Positions 1 through 6,812 are shown, numbered from the stretch's first letter. The stretch: 12,459 bases of DNA from Spirochaetaceae bacterium (GCA_031258615.1 JAIRMP010000172.1:1-12459); one strand, 5' to 3'. The notes: generated by a model from the sequence alone, not told the origin. Translations and numbers: made by a program.

Positions 1-664
1 CGCTTTCTTTATCTGTTTCACAAGAAAGCCCGGACTTACTACTATTCCCAATACTTCCCGAAAAAAATCCTTCAACGCGCTGAATGACACATGACATCTC
101 CCTTTCAAATACGCCGCAAACGCAATAAGGCTTATCGAAAACAATCCGCTGGAGGCTTCCTCTGGCGCGGACGCCGTGTGTTTCGTTTGACATCCGGAAC
201 AGGTATAAGTATGACACCGGTACTCTTTCACGATAAACGGCTTTTCTACCATTTCTATCTGTTGTTTTACGACCATTTCTTCACACTCCTCCAATCTGCC
301 GCCGCATACCGGACATACATCAAGCGTTCTTTCAATGACCTTGTCGACTTGCTCCGGGGGAAACGGCGCGCTCATGTTTTTTATGACCGGGCTGTCCGCC
401 TATCTTCCGTTTTTTACCGTCTTTTCTTTTTTGCGCGTCGGTTTTCGGTTTTACTATATCTGATGAGGGCGGCATGGAGGAATTGCTAGAGTCTTTTTGC
501 TGGCGGGCAACGGTCGCCTGCAGTTCTACGACTTGCCGTTCAAGTTCAACTATTCGCGTTTCAAGCTTTTTGATTGTTTCGGCTTGTTGATCAATCAGTT
601 TTGCCTGTTCTCTGATGATTCTTGCCTGGTTTTCAACTGTTTTTTGTAAGTTTTCCCCGCCCAT
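1..664 (-). pseudogene. IS66-family transposase (TnpC), frameshifted and partial
   Basis: The - strand from 664 encodes an N-terminal coiled coil (residues about 5-55, heptad-like, rich in Q/E/K/L), then an S-SNSSMPPSSD motif and GGQPGHKKHER, which are hallmarks of the IS66 transposase N-terminus. Just after HERA the frame breaks at about 355-365. The original frame reads a few wrong residues and stops at 332. Translation continues in the +1 frame with PFPPEQVDKVIERTLDVCPV, a CPVCG ... CSGC zinc-finger region, a GLFSISLIAFAAYLKGRCHV segment and the start of the catalytic region, running off the window at base 1. The break lies beside a GC-alternating stretch and a C5 run, so a sequencing error is possible, but simple decay is likelier. 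Stops lie directly upstream of the ATG at 664 in the same frame, and there is no strong ribosome site. Confidence 0.85.
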
Positions 665-719
665 ATTTCATTTTTACCATGTTCCCTCTTTTTGTTCAAG
701 AGGGGGCGTGAACGGTTAC
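1..719 (-). mobile_element. IS66-family element, one end, cut by the window edge
   Basis: The element carries the transposase pseudogene described separately and enters from the left edge of the window. Its transposase-proximal end is probably at 719: read on the - strand from there, the sequence begins GTAACCGTTCACGCCC, and a GTAA start is usual for IS66-family terminal repeats. Only about 55 bases separate this end from the transposase start, with no room for the accessory genes tnpA and tnpB. This points to the transposase-only (ISBst12-like) branch, although tnpA/tnpB could in principle lie elsewhere. The other end is outside the window, so neither the inverted repeat nor the target duplication can be confirmed. 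Confidence 0.65.
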
Positions 720-786
720 AAAATTAGAGAGTCTAATCGAGCGGACTTTTTCCGCGCTCACCGCCTTTTCCATATCTTGATATGCC

Positions 787-1027
787 TGTCAATAACTAGC
801 GATTACTTCACCCCCTAAGGGCGCTAATTCACAGGCAAAAAGATCACCCCCTTGGGTAAAACGTTAAAAAAGCAAAAAATGACTGGGCGTGTCTCATGCG
901 CCTTCTATGAAGCCTCTGGGAGGGGTTTATAAAACGCTTGCCCACTGGAAAATTTTGCGTTTTTGTCAGGGGGGGTGAACGAATCCCTTGTTAATTTGGG
1001 GGGTGAACTTTTCCTTTGTTAACGACA
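787..1027. mobile_element. 241-bp non-autonomous element with IS21-like ends
   Basis: The two ends are inverted copies. The 30 bases from 787 match the reverse complement of 998-1027 at 21 of 30 positions without gaps, both beginning TGTC, carrying TAAC at positions 7-10 and TTCACCCCC at positions 21-29. A second, inner pair follows the same pattern: TCACCCCC at 844-851, and its inverted counterpart in GGGGGTGAAC at 971-980. TG...CA tips and multiple nested terminal repeats are typical of IS21-family ends. The flanks are tatgcc (781-786) and tatccc (1028-1033), 5 of 6 identical, a possible worn target duplication. There is no open reading frame inside, so istA/istB are missing: this is a MITE or an internally deleted copy. 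The family assignment is inference. Confidence 0.5.
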
Positions 1028-1033
1028 TATCCC

Positions 1034-1062
1034 TTGACAAAAGATAAATGGTATAATATCAT
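1034..1062 (+). promoter_or_regulatory. Candidate sigma-70 promoter before the nucleotidyltransferase remnant
   Basis: TTGACA (1034-1039) is followed after 17 bases by TATCAT (1057-1062). An overlapping extended -10, TGGTATAAT (1049-1057), lies only 12 bases from the same -35 but could work without it. Either way transcription would start within a few bases of the ATG at 1069, giving a leaderless or nearly leaderless message. This fits the lack of any Shine-Dalgarno sequence there. Confidence 0.5.
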
Positions 1063-1068
1063 ATAGCC

Positions 1069-1454
1069 ATGAATCAAAATTTGTCTATAATGAAGCAAAT
1101 TGTTGCATTTATTACCTCGAAATTGTCTCCGGAAAGGATAATATTATTTGGATCTTATGCAAGAGGAGATAATACGGAAAATAGCGATATAGATATTTTG
1201 ACAATAATAAAAAATTGCGAACATTCCCCCGCCATAGAAACCTTTCTGGAACAAACCCGCATTACCGGCAAGAAGATAGCCCTTTTCTGTTGCTGTGCGG
1301 TGGAAAAGGCAAGGTCTTTGACAAGCTGAAAAAAAGCCTTTCCGATAACACCTTTGCCGGCGAAATAGCATTTATCAACCCGTTAAAACAGGATACCGGC
1401 GCGCTTGCCTCTCAAATCCGCCTCTGGGTAGGGGAGATTTCAAGCGGAGAGTGA
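1069..1454 (+). pseudogene. Chimeric remnant: nucleotidyltransferase N-terminus joined to flavodoxin-like C-terminus
   Basis: The frame opens at ATG 1069 with about 48 residues typical of small MNT-type (MntA/KNTase-fold) nucleotidyltransferases: helix, then LFGSYARGD and SDIDIL, the G-S ... D-x-D metal-binding signature. From about residue 52 (base about 1222) the protein changes character. PAIETFLEQTRITGKKIALF resembles the C-terminal half of flavodoxin-like proteins (a strand after a 'FLE...GKK' turn). The first frame ends at 1329, but the flavodoxin-like reading continues in another frame from about 1295 as CGGKGKVFDKLKKSL ... GEIAFINPLK ... IRLWVGEIS, ending at 1454. The DNA is AT-rich before about 1215 and GC-richer after it, which supports a join between two sources. 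Neither half is complete, so a functional product is unlikely. The flavodoxin assignment rests on recalled family pattern and is less certain than the MNT part. Confidence 0.6.
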
Positions 1455-1693
1455 ATAGTGTGTCCGCGAATGATAAAGAGAGCGTCCAAAAATGGTAACT
1501 GACACTGGTATTGAAATATACGCCGCGCCGGTGTATAAACCGTGAATACAAGGACAGGGTGGGGGTTTTGACTGCCGTGTCAGCCGGTGAGGGCGTTGGC
1601 TACCGTGTCATCTGCTCCTACCGGGCCAAACGCTACGCCGCAGCCTTTGGAACTGCCATTTTTTTCTTTGAAGAGTGAACAAAAAATCATTTT
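1455..1693. other. Intergenic stretch without a recognisable gene
   Basis: No open frame here has a credible start and family signature on either strand. A short imperfect direct repeat, ctgccgtgtcagc near 1569 and ctaccgtgtcatc near 1601, is the only structure seen. The region lies between the 3' ends of two converging pseudogenes. Confidence 0.5.
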
Positions 1694-2875
1694 TCACTTC
1701 ACTGGCGGGCTGGCGTAGAGCTTTTTGGGGCCTTGCCTGACCCTGTACTTTGGATTTGTTTCGAGTATCAATTTTTCCAGAACTTTGGGGTCGTCCGGCA
1801 GGTGGTAGGTGCATATCGCCAGTTTTGGAGCGAATTCTTTTAGCACATTTTTTGCGCCGGCGAGCATATCGCGTTCAGCCCCTTCTATATCCGCCTTTAT
1901 AAAATCTATTTTGTTGATGTTGTTGTCCGCGGCGAATTTATCCAGCGTGGCAATAGAAATGTTATGCCGATTTTTCTTATGGTTGGTAATATCGCCCTGT
2001 TGTACGTTAATCGTGTTGCCGCCCGGATCTTCATCATCAATAAACATTTCTACTTCGCCGTCAATGTTTCCAAGCCCTTTTTTGACGGGAAAAATTTTGC
2101 CGCCGTTCAATTCCGCCGTCTTTTCCAAAATCTCGAATGTAGCATCTACCGGCTCAAACGCATAGCAGAACGCGCCGCGAGCCGCCGCGTAAGCGGCAAA
2201 ATCCCCGATAAACGAACCGGCGTCAATCACCGTGTCCCCCGCCTTTACACTTACGTCAAAGTCCCCATCCGTGTACCCGTAGGGGCCTTCCGGCGTATTG
2301 TTTTAGAGCATGGTAACTGTATTTTTGCCGTAATCGTCATCGAACAGTACATGGAATAAAAAAGTGTCGGAAAATACGCCGACTAGGTCATTCATCGCGG
2401 GATGCCCGTCTTTTAGGTATGGGACTTTTGCCCCGTTAAAGTTAAAACAAGGCTCATCTCCGCCTTCGAGCCAAATTTTCAAGAAATCGGGAGACATCAT
2501 GCCATCAGGCTTTGCCCGCAGAAACTCCAAGACTTCCGCCGATTTATCAAAACGGATACTGTTGTCTTCTATGCCATGTATGATGGTCTTTGTGAGCGCT
2601 CCAAGTTTTAACCTCGCGTCTCGAGCCATCGTATAACGTGTGAACCGGCGGCGTGTGTTAAGCCCTCCTACATTATCGCAGACTCTATAGACTCGTTTGC
2701 AGACTGCGGCAAGTTCTTTTTGCGTTTCCGCAACAATGCGTTTCATTTCCGCGGAAGATTCCTTCATGAAGCGTTCCGTTTCCGCAAATTTGCGGTCGGT
2801 TTCCTCAAACATCGCCCATACTTTTTCGAAGCTGAGGGTTTTTCCCCTTTCAGCCGCCTGTTCCGCCGTCATCAT
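1694..2875 (-). pseudogene. FkbM-family methyltransferase with a foreign coiled-coil N-terminus and an in-frame stop
   Basis: One frame runs from ATG 2875 (preceded by GGGGG about 8 bases upstream) to the stop at 1694, interrupted only by TAA at 2303-2305. The C-terminal part is a clear FkbM-type SAM-dependent methyltransferase: TVIDAGSFIGD (motif I, SAM-binding), AFEPVDATF, a DFIKADIEGAERDML acidic motif and a final KLYA strand. Reading through the TAA restores the expected upstream segment, TPEGPYGYTDGDFDVSVKAG. Upstream of the stop lie LGALTKTIIHGIEDNSIRFD and a region that plausibly is the rest of the methyltransferase protein. The first about 75 residues (SFEKVWAMFEETDRKFAETE and following) are unrelated: they resemble the repetitive 'ETDRKF' coiled-coil start of nuclease-like proteins (DUF3782 type) frequent in Treponema. 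The join lies near base 2650. A start at ATG 2629 (MARDARL) would give a gene without the foreign part but lacks a ribosome site. Family methyltransferases often modify sugars or secondary metabolites; the substrate here is unknown. Confidence 0.7.
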
Positions 2876-3015
2876 GGCGTTGCCCCCGATTCCATTATGA
2901 CAGGGAAGCGGTATTTTTGGAAGGTGGGATAAAGTATTCGGATTCGGTAAACAGAGCGGTTGACAGATAAGCTGAAGAGACAGGACAAATGACACCATTA
3001 AGGCACATTTGTACT

Positions 3016-3076
3016 AACGCTTACAAGATACCCCGCCGCAAATTTTGTTTGCGCCTCTGCGACGGGGCGGTTCATT
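3016..3076 (-). repeat. Left copy of an inverted hairpin repeat bracketing the nif operon
   Basis: This 61-base element is the reverse complement of the 45-base element at 12342-12386, apart from one substitution and 16 extra bases in its loop. The outer stem pairs CCCCGCCGC (3031-3039) with GCGACGGGG (3059-3067) with one mismatch. The extra loop sequence lets GCAAA (3038-3042) pair with TTTGC (3048-3052) as an alternative hairpin. Outside the stem, aacgcttacaagata on one side and cggttcatt on the other are also conserved, so the shared unit is more than a hairpin. It lies between divergent transcription units, where a terminator has little obvious use. A dispersed genomic repeat is the simplest reading. 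Confidence 0.8.
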
Positions 3077-3406
3077 TATAGGGCAAATTCAATGCTTTTT
3101 TCCACATTTAGTGACAAGAATAAAATTGCAGGGCAAAAACTATACGCCTATGCACCTTTGTGGTTAAAAACATACCGGTATCGTCTCTACATGTCCGGCA
3201 GTATGGAATTTCCTACATTTTCGTAGTATTTTATACGCTGGGTACAGGATTGTAGGACTCGTCAAGCGCGGCGGCGGGTTTGTCCAGGGGGGAGGCGCGG
3301 CCTCGACCGGGCGGCGGAATGTTTTTCGTCTTTGAGGACGGTTTCAGCAGGGAAAGTCGCGGGGTAAGGACGGCGGGGCGGTTGGTCGTGAGCCGGCGTA
3401 TCTGTT
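3077..3406. other. nif upstream region without a gene
   Basis: No credible coding sequence is seen. The first half is AT-rich and contains a perfect 10-base palindrome, ATACCGGTAT (3172-3181), and the inverted repeat listed separately at 3211-3257. From about 3260 it becomes GC-rich with purine-rich runs until the sigma-54 promoter. I found no TGT-N10-ACA NifA site, so the activator is probably of a different type, or binds sites not recognisable by eye. Confidence 0.5.
3211..3257. promoter_or_regulatory. Candidate upstream activator site (inverted repeat)
   Basis: TCCTACA (3211-3217) and TGTAGGA (3251-3257) are perfect 7-base inverted arms separated by 33 bases. Inside the right arm region a second symmetry, TACA-GGAT-TGTA (3243-3254), overlaps it. 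Relative to the predicted start at about 3433 these lie at about -222 to -176, within the normal range for enhancer sites of sigma-54 activators. The link to nif activation is inference from position only. Confidence 0.35.
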
Positions 3407-3422
3407 TGGCACGGTTTTTGCT
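3407..3422 (+). promoter_or_regulatory. Sigma-54 (RpoN) promoter of the nif operon
   Basis: TGGCACGGTTTTTGCT matches the -24/-12 consensus TGGCAC-N5-TTGCT at every fixed position. GG (3408-3409) and GC (3420-3421) are exactly 10 bases apart, as required. The predicted start is an A at about 3433, leaving a leader of about 40 bases before the nifH ATG at 3474. Transcription from such a promoter needs an AAA+ enhancer-binding activator. This is the only strong promoter seen for the whole operon. Confidence 0.88.
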
Positions 3423-3473
3423 GTTAAATGTAATGCGTATGCCGTTAGGCAACGCGAAAAAAATGAGGTGATA

Positions 3474-4298
3474 ATGAGAAAAATCGCTATTTACGGGAAG
3501 GGTGGCATAGGGAAGTCCACAACCACCCAAAACACCGTCGCCGCCCTGGCGGAGATGGGGAAGAACATGATGGTGGTCGGCTGCGACCCCAAGGCGGATT
3601 CTACCCGCCTCTTGCTGAACGGGCTGGCCCAGAAGACTGTGCTGGATACGCTCCGTACCGAGGGGGAAGACCTGGACCTGGATGATGTGGTGAAAACCGG
3701 CTTCAAGGGGACGCGGTGCGTGGAGTCAGGCGGCCCTGAACCGGGCGTCGGCTGCGCTGGCAGGGGCATCATCACTTCCATTAACCTGCTGGAACAGTTG
3801 GGGGCCTTCGACCCCCAGTACAAGCTGGACTACACCTTTTACGATGTCCTGGGGGACGTGGTATGCGGCGGTTTCGCCATGCCGATACGGGACGGCAAGG
3901 CCGAGGAAATTTATATCGTCTGTTCCGGCGAGATGATGGCGATGTACGCGGCCAACAATATCTGCAAGGGCATCATGAAGTTCGCCGAGGCCGGCTCTGT
4001 GCGGCTGGGCGGGCTTATCTGCAACAGCCGCAAGGTTGACAGGGAGGCGGAACTGATCGGCGCGCTGGCGGAAAGGCTGGGTACCCAGATGATTCATTTT
4101 GTGCCGCGTGACAACATGGTGCAGCGGGCGGAGATAAACAAAAAAACGGTTATCGACTTTGACCCAAGCGTCAGTCAGGCCGACGAGTACCGCAAGCTGG
4201 CGGCAGCGATCGAGAATAATAAGATGTTCATCATCCCCAATCCCCTTGATATATCGGAGCTGGAGAAACTGCTGATGGAGTTCGGCATCGCCGATTAG
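3474..4298 (+). CDS. nifH: Nitrogenase iron protein NifH
   Basis: NifH is the homodimeric Fe protein (dinitrogenase reductase). It binds MgATP and passes electrons one at a time from a shared [4Fe-4S] cluster to NifDK; it is also needed for FeMo-co maturation. The protein has 274 residues, normal for the family. The P-loop GKGGIGKST is at residues 8-16. Cluster ligands are C94 (GVGCAGRG) and C131 (DVVCGGFAMP). R97 in CAGRG corresponds to the arginine that DraT ADP-ribosylates in some bacteria. The ATG at 3474 is preferred over the in-frame GTG at 3468, because the latter lies inside the ribosome site GAGGTG (3465-3470) and the protein then starts MRKIAIYGKGG as expected. It is the first gene of the operon, downstream of the sigma-54 promoter. 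No key residue is missing. The Mo-iron partner is judged from the neighbouring nifDK, not from NifH itself. Confidence 0.97.
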   Translation: MRKIAIYGKGGIGKSTTTQNTVAALAEMGKNMMVVGCDPKADSTRLLLNGLAQKTVLDTLRTEGEDLDLDDVVKTGFKGTRCVESGGPEPGVGCAGRGIITSINLLEQLGAFDPQYKLDYTFYDVLGDVVCGGFAMPIRDGKAEEIYIVCSGEMMAMYAANNICKGIMKFAEAGSVRLGGLICNSRKVDREAELIGALAERLGTQMIHFVPRDNMVQRAEINKKTVIDFDPSVSQADEYRKLAAAIENNKMFIIPNPLDISELEKLLMEFGIAD

Positions 4299-4305
4299 CG
4301 CACTT

Positions 4306-4324
4306 GGCGCCTCAGGCGGGCGCC
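4306..4324 (+). other. Stem-loop after nifH
   Basis: GGCGCC (4306-4311) and GGCGCC (4319-4324) pair around a 7-base loop. An alternative inner pairing, CGCC with GGCG around TCA, is also possible. No T-run follows, so it is not a standard terminator. Placed 8 bases after the nifH stop, it could protect the nifH 3' end or reduce read-through, which would give the excess of Fe protein over MoFe protein known from other nif systems. That role is inference. Confidence 0.5.
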
Positions 4325-4362
4325 TTCCCTCAATTCAAAGATAACATTAAAGGAGAAATAGC

Positions 4363-4728
4363 ATGGTTATGATAAGGGCTATTGTGCGGCCTGAAAAAGC
4401 GGAGGCTGTCATGGCGGAACTGATGGCCGCCGGGTTTCCCTCGGTAACGAGGATGAATGTGTCGGGCCGGGGCAAACAGCGCGGGATCAGAATAGGCGAG
4501 ATAAGCTATGACGAGATACCCAAAGAGCTTTTGCTGATGGTGGTAAAGGACGCTGACAAAAGCTTCGTTGTGGAGAAAATCATGGAAACAGCCCGCACGG
4601 GAAAGGGGTCTTACGGAGACGGAAAGATTTTTGTGTCGCCGGTTGAGGAGGTGTACACCGTAAGCTCCGGCTTGAAGGAAGAGGCGGACACGGGGGCGGC
4701 GGCGGATGTTTCCGGGGGGAAAGCATGA
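4363..4728 (+). CDS. nifI1: PII-like nitrogenase regulator NifI1
   Basis: NifI1 is a PII-family (GlnB-like) protein. With NifI2 it forms a complex that binds NifDK and blocks its contact with NifH when nitrogen is sufficient; 2-oxoglutarate and ATP relieve the block. This is established for methanogens. The 121 residues show the PII fold: IRAIVRPEKAEAVMAELMAAG (first strand and helix, residues 4-24), a T-loop at about 35-55 (GRGKQRGIRIGEISYDEIPK) and GDGKIFVSPVEEVYTV at about 85-100, the PII C-terminal signature. The tail after about residue 105 is Ala/Gly/Glu-rich and probably disordered. The T-loop lacks the GlnB uridylylation tyrosine context. The start at 4363 has AAGGAGA (4350-4356) in front. 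Its stop overlaps the start of nifI2. Confidence 0.95.
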   Translation: MVMIRAIVRPEKAEAVMAELMAAGFPSVTRMNVSGRGKQRGIRIGEISYDEIPKELLLMVVKDADKSFVVEKIMETARTGKGSYGDGKIFVSPVEEVYTVSSGLKEEADTGAAADVSGGKA

Positions 4729-5105
4729 AGGAAGTGATGACCATTATCAGGATGAACAAGATGAATATAACAAAAAAAGCCCTTGCCGAAGCGGGCATTA
4801 CCTCCATGTACGCCAAGGAGTGTCTGGGGCGGGGCAAGGGGACGGTCGAGATTCCCAGGTACATTGAGGGGGCGGCGGAACGGTACCAAGACATGATCGA
4901 AGAGATGGGAATACAGGGCCGGCTTATCCCTAAGCGTATGATAAATGTCATCGTCCCGGATAAGCTCGTGAAAACGGTGGTGAATACTATGATCAGGGTG
5001 AATAAAACCGGCAGAAGCGGAGACGGCAAGATTTTTGTTATGCCTGTCTCCGAATCATGGCGGGTCCGTACCGGAGAATCCGGCGATGAAGTGCTGGATA
5101 TGTAA
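4725..5105 (+). CDS. nifI2: PII-like nitrogenase regulator NifI2
   Basis: NifI2 is the second subunit of the NifI1-NifI2 nitrogenase switch. It has 126 residues: first strand-helix unit at residues 1-24 (MKEVMTIIRMNKMNITKKAL), GRGKG at 35-39, then a longer T-loop region than NifI1 (to about residue 70, including the acidic/aromatic stretch IEGAAERYQDMIEEMG), a second half with INVIVPDKLVKTVVNTMI and the PII signature GDGKIFVMPVSESWRVRTGE. The extended T-loop distinguishes NifI2 from NifI1 and from GlnB. The ATG shares ATGA with the nifI1 stop, so translation is probably coupled and the two subunits made in similar amounts. The ribosome site lies in the GGGGGGAAAG run just upstream, inside nifI1. 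Confidence 0.94.
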   Translation: MKEVMTIIRMNKMNITKKALAEAGITSMYAKECLGRGKGTVEIPRYIEGAAERYQDMIEEMGIQGRLIPKRMINVIVPDKLVKTVVNTMIRVNKTGRSGDGKIFVMPVSESWRVRTGESGDEVLDM

Positions 5106-5134
5106 AACCAGCGGCGTGAAAACAGGGGGTGTTT

Positions 5135-6775
5135 ATGACGGCGGAGTATGAGGCGTCCGAAATAGAAGAGTTTAGGGAGGAGGTTCTGCGGAAGTACCCT
5201 CCCAAGGTTGCCAAAAAGCGCGCGAGGCAAATCGTTATTAACAATGTTGAGGGCGGGGAGATTACGCCTGAGATACTGGCAAATACCCGGACGATTCCGG
5301 GCATTATCAGCATGAGGGGCTGCGCCTATGCCGGCTGCAAAGGGGTAGTGCTGGGTCCTACCAGGGACATACTCCAGATTACCCACGGGCCTATAGGCTG
5401 CGGGTTTTACAGTTGGCTCACCAGGCGCAACCAGACGCGGCCTTGCACGGATACGGACCCGAACTACATGACCTATGCCATGTCCACAGACCTCCAGGAG
5501 GATGAGATCATCTTTGGCGGGGAAAAGAAACTCCGCGCCGCCATTGACGAGGCGGTGGCGCTCTTCCACCCCAGAGCGATAGGGATCTTTTCTACCTGCC
5601 CGGTAGGGCTCATCGGCGACGATGTTCACGCCGTGGCGCGGGCCATGGAGGAGAAGTACCCTGACATCAACATCTTCGGGTTTTCCTGCGAGGGCTACAA
5701 GGGCGTAAGCCAGTCGGCGGGGCACCATGTGGCGAATAACAAGGTCTTTACGGATGTTGTAGGCGTAAACGATAGTTATGAAAAGCCGGGTAAATTCAGG
5801 TTTAACATTCTGGGGGAGTACAATATCGGGGGGGACGCCTTCGAGATTGAACGTATCGTGGCGGACTGCGGCCTTACCATACATTCAACCTTTTCGGGAA
5901 ACTCGGTCTACGACGAGTTTTCCTCATCCCATACGGCTGACCTCAACGTCGTTATGTGCCACCGGTCGATCAATTACCTGGCGGAAATGATGGAGAGGAA
6001 GTACGGCATCCCATGGTTCAAAGTGAACTTTGTAGGGGCGGAAGCTACGTCCAAGTCGCTGCGCAAGATAGCGCTGTATTTTCAGGATGAGGCGCTGCTA
6101 AAGCGGACGGAGGATGTGATAGCAAGGGAGATGGAGGAAGTTGAAAAGGTCAGGCTGGATGTGAGGCCGCGCTGCGAGGGGAAGACGGCGGTGTTGTATG
6201 TAGGGGGTTCCCGCGCCCACCACTATCAGGAACTCCTTGCGGAAATAGGGATGCGTACCATCTCCGCCGGCTATGAGTTTGCCCACAGGGACGACTATGA
6301 AGGCCGCCGGGTGCTGCCCTCGATTCTGGTGGACGCCGACTCCCGTAACATTGAGGAGCTGAGCGTGGAGGCTGACCCCGAACGCTACCGGCCCCGGATC
6401 AGCGTGGAAGAAAAAGAAAGGCGGGAGGCGGAAGGGTTTGCCTTCAACGATTACCGGGGCATGATGGCCGAAATGCCCAACTCCTCCCTGATTATTGATG
6501 ATTGCAACCACTACGAGCTTGAGGAACTTCTTGACCGTTACCACCCCGACCTGGTGTGCGCCGGGATCAAGGAAAAATACGTGGTGCAGAAGCGGGGGAT
6601 TCCGATGAAACAGCTTCACAGCTACGACTACATGGGGCCGTTTGCCGGCTACAGGGGGGCCGTCAACTTCTACCGCGAGATAGACCGGCTTTTGAACTGC
6701 GGCATCTTTCGCTTTGCCAAAGCGCCTTGGGAGAAGTCGCCGGAACTTTCGGCCACCTATGGATTTAACGGATGA
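5135..6775 (+). CDS. nifD: Nitrogenase molybdenum-iron protein alpha chain NifD
   Basis: NifD with NifK forms the alpha2-beta2 dinitrogenase that reduces N2 at FeMo-co. The residues expected from Azotobacter NifD are present: P-cluster ligands C63, C89 and C155 (Av 62, 88, 154); V71, R97, Q193 and H197 around the active site (Av 70, 96, 191, 195); FeMo-co ligands C275 (VVMCHRSINYL) and H495 (LHSYDYMGPF; Av 442). The 546 residues are longer than Azotobacter NifD (491). The difference is an insertion at roughly residues 390-440, between the conserved GYEFAHRDDY and SLIIDD segments, as in the long NifD of clostridia and other anaerobes. An extra cysteine, C68, follows the first P-cluster ligand. 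The ATG at 5135 is chosen over the in-frame GTG at 5129, because GGGGG (5125-5129) serves as its ribosome site. No nifG-like delta gene follows, which argues against Anf/Vnf enzymes. Confidence 0.97.
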   Translation: MTAEYEASEIEEFREEVLRKYPPKVAKKRARQIVINNVEGGEITPEILANTRTIPGIISMRGCAYAGCKGVVLGPTRDILQITHGPIGCGFYSWLTRRNQTRPCTDTDPNYMTYAMSTDLQEDEIIFGGEKKLRAAIDEAVALFHPRAIGIFSTCPVGLIGDDVHAVARAMEEKYPDINIFGFSCEGYKGVSQSAGHHVANNKVFTDVVGVNDSYEKPGKFRFNILGEYNIGGDAFEIERIVADCGLTIHSTFSGNSVYDEFSSSHTADLNVVMCHRSINYLAEMMERKYGIPWFKVNFVGAEATSKSLRKIALYFQDEALLKRTEDVIAREMEEVEKVRLDVRPRCEGKTAVLYVGGSRAHHYQELLAEIGMRTISAGYEFAHRDDYEGRRVLPSILVDADSRNIEELSVEADPERYRPRISVEEKERREAEGFAFNDYRGMMAEMPNSSLIIDDCNHYELEELLDRYHPDLVCAGIKEKYVVQKRGIPMKQLHSYDYMGPFAGYRGAVNFYREIDRLLNCGIFRFAKAPWEKSPELSATYGFNG

Positions 6776-6812
6776 GGCCGCCCGGCGGTTTTGAAACAGA
6801 CAGGAGCAGACT

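Noticed and set aside
350..370. Programmed frameshift in the IS66 transposase
   Set aside because: The shift needed is +1, there is no aligned slippery heptamer at the break, and IS66 transposases of this type are not known to need one. Decay or a sequencing error is simpler.
3081..3096. A second sigma-54-like match, GG-N10-GC (gggcaaattcaatgct), far upstream of nifH
   Set aside because: It has only the core dinucleotides and partial consensus, lies about 380 bases from nifH beside the repeat, and a far better site exists at 3407-3422.
4580..5884. 434-residue open frame on the - strand opposite nifI and nifD
   Set aside because: It lies wholly antisense to genes with clear family motifs, and its translation is low-complexity with no recognisable domain. 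Long antisense frames are common in GC-rich coding DNA.
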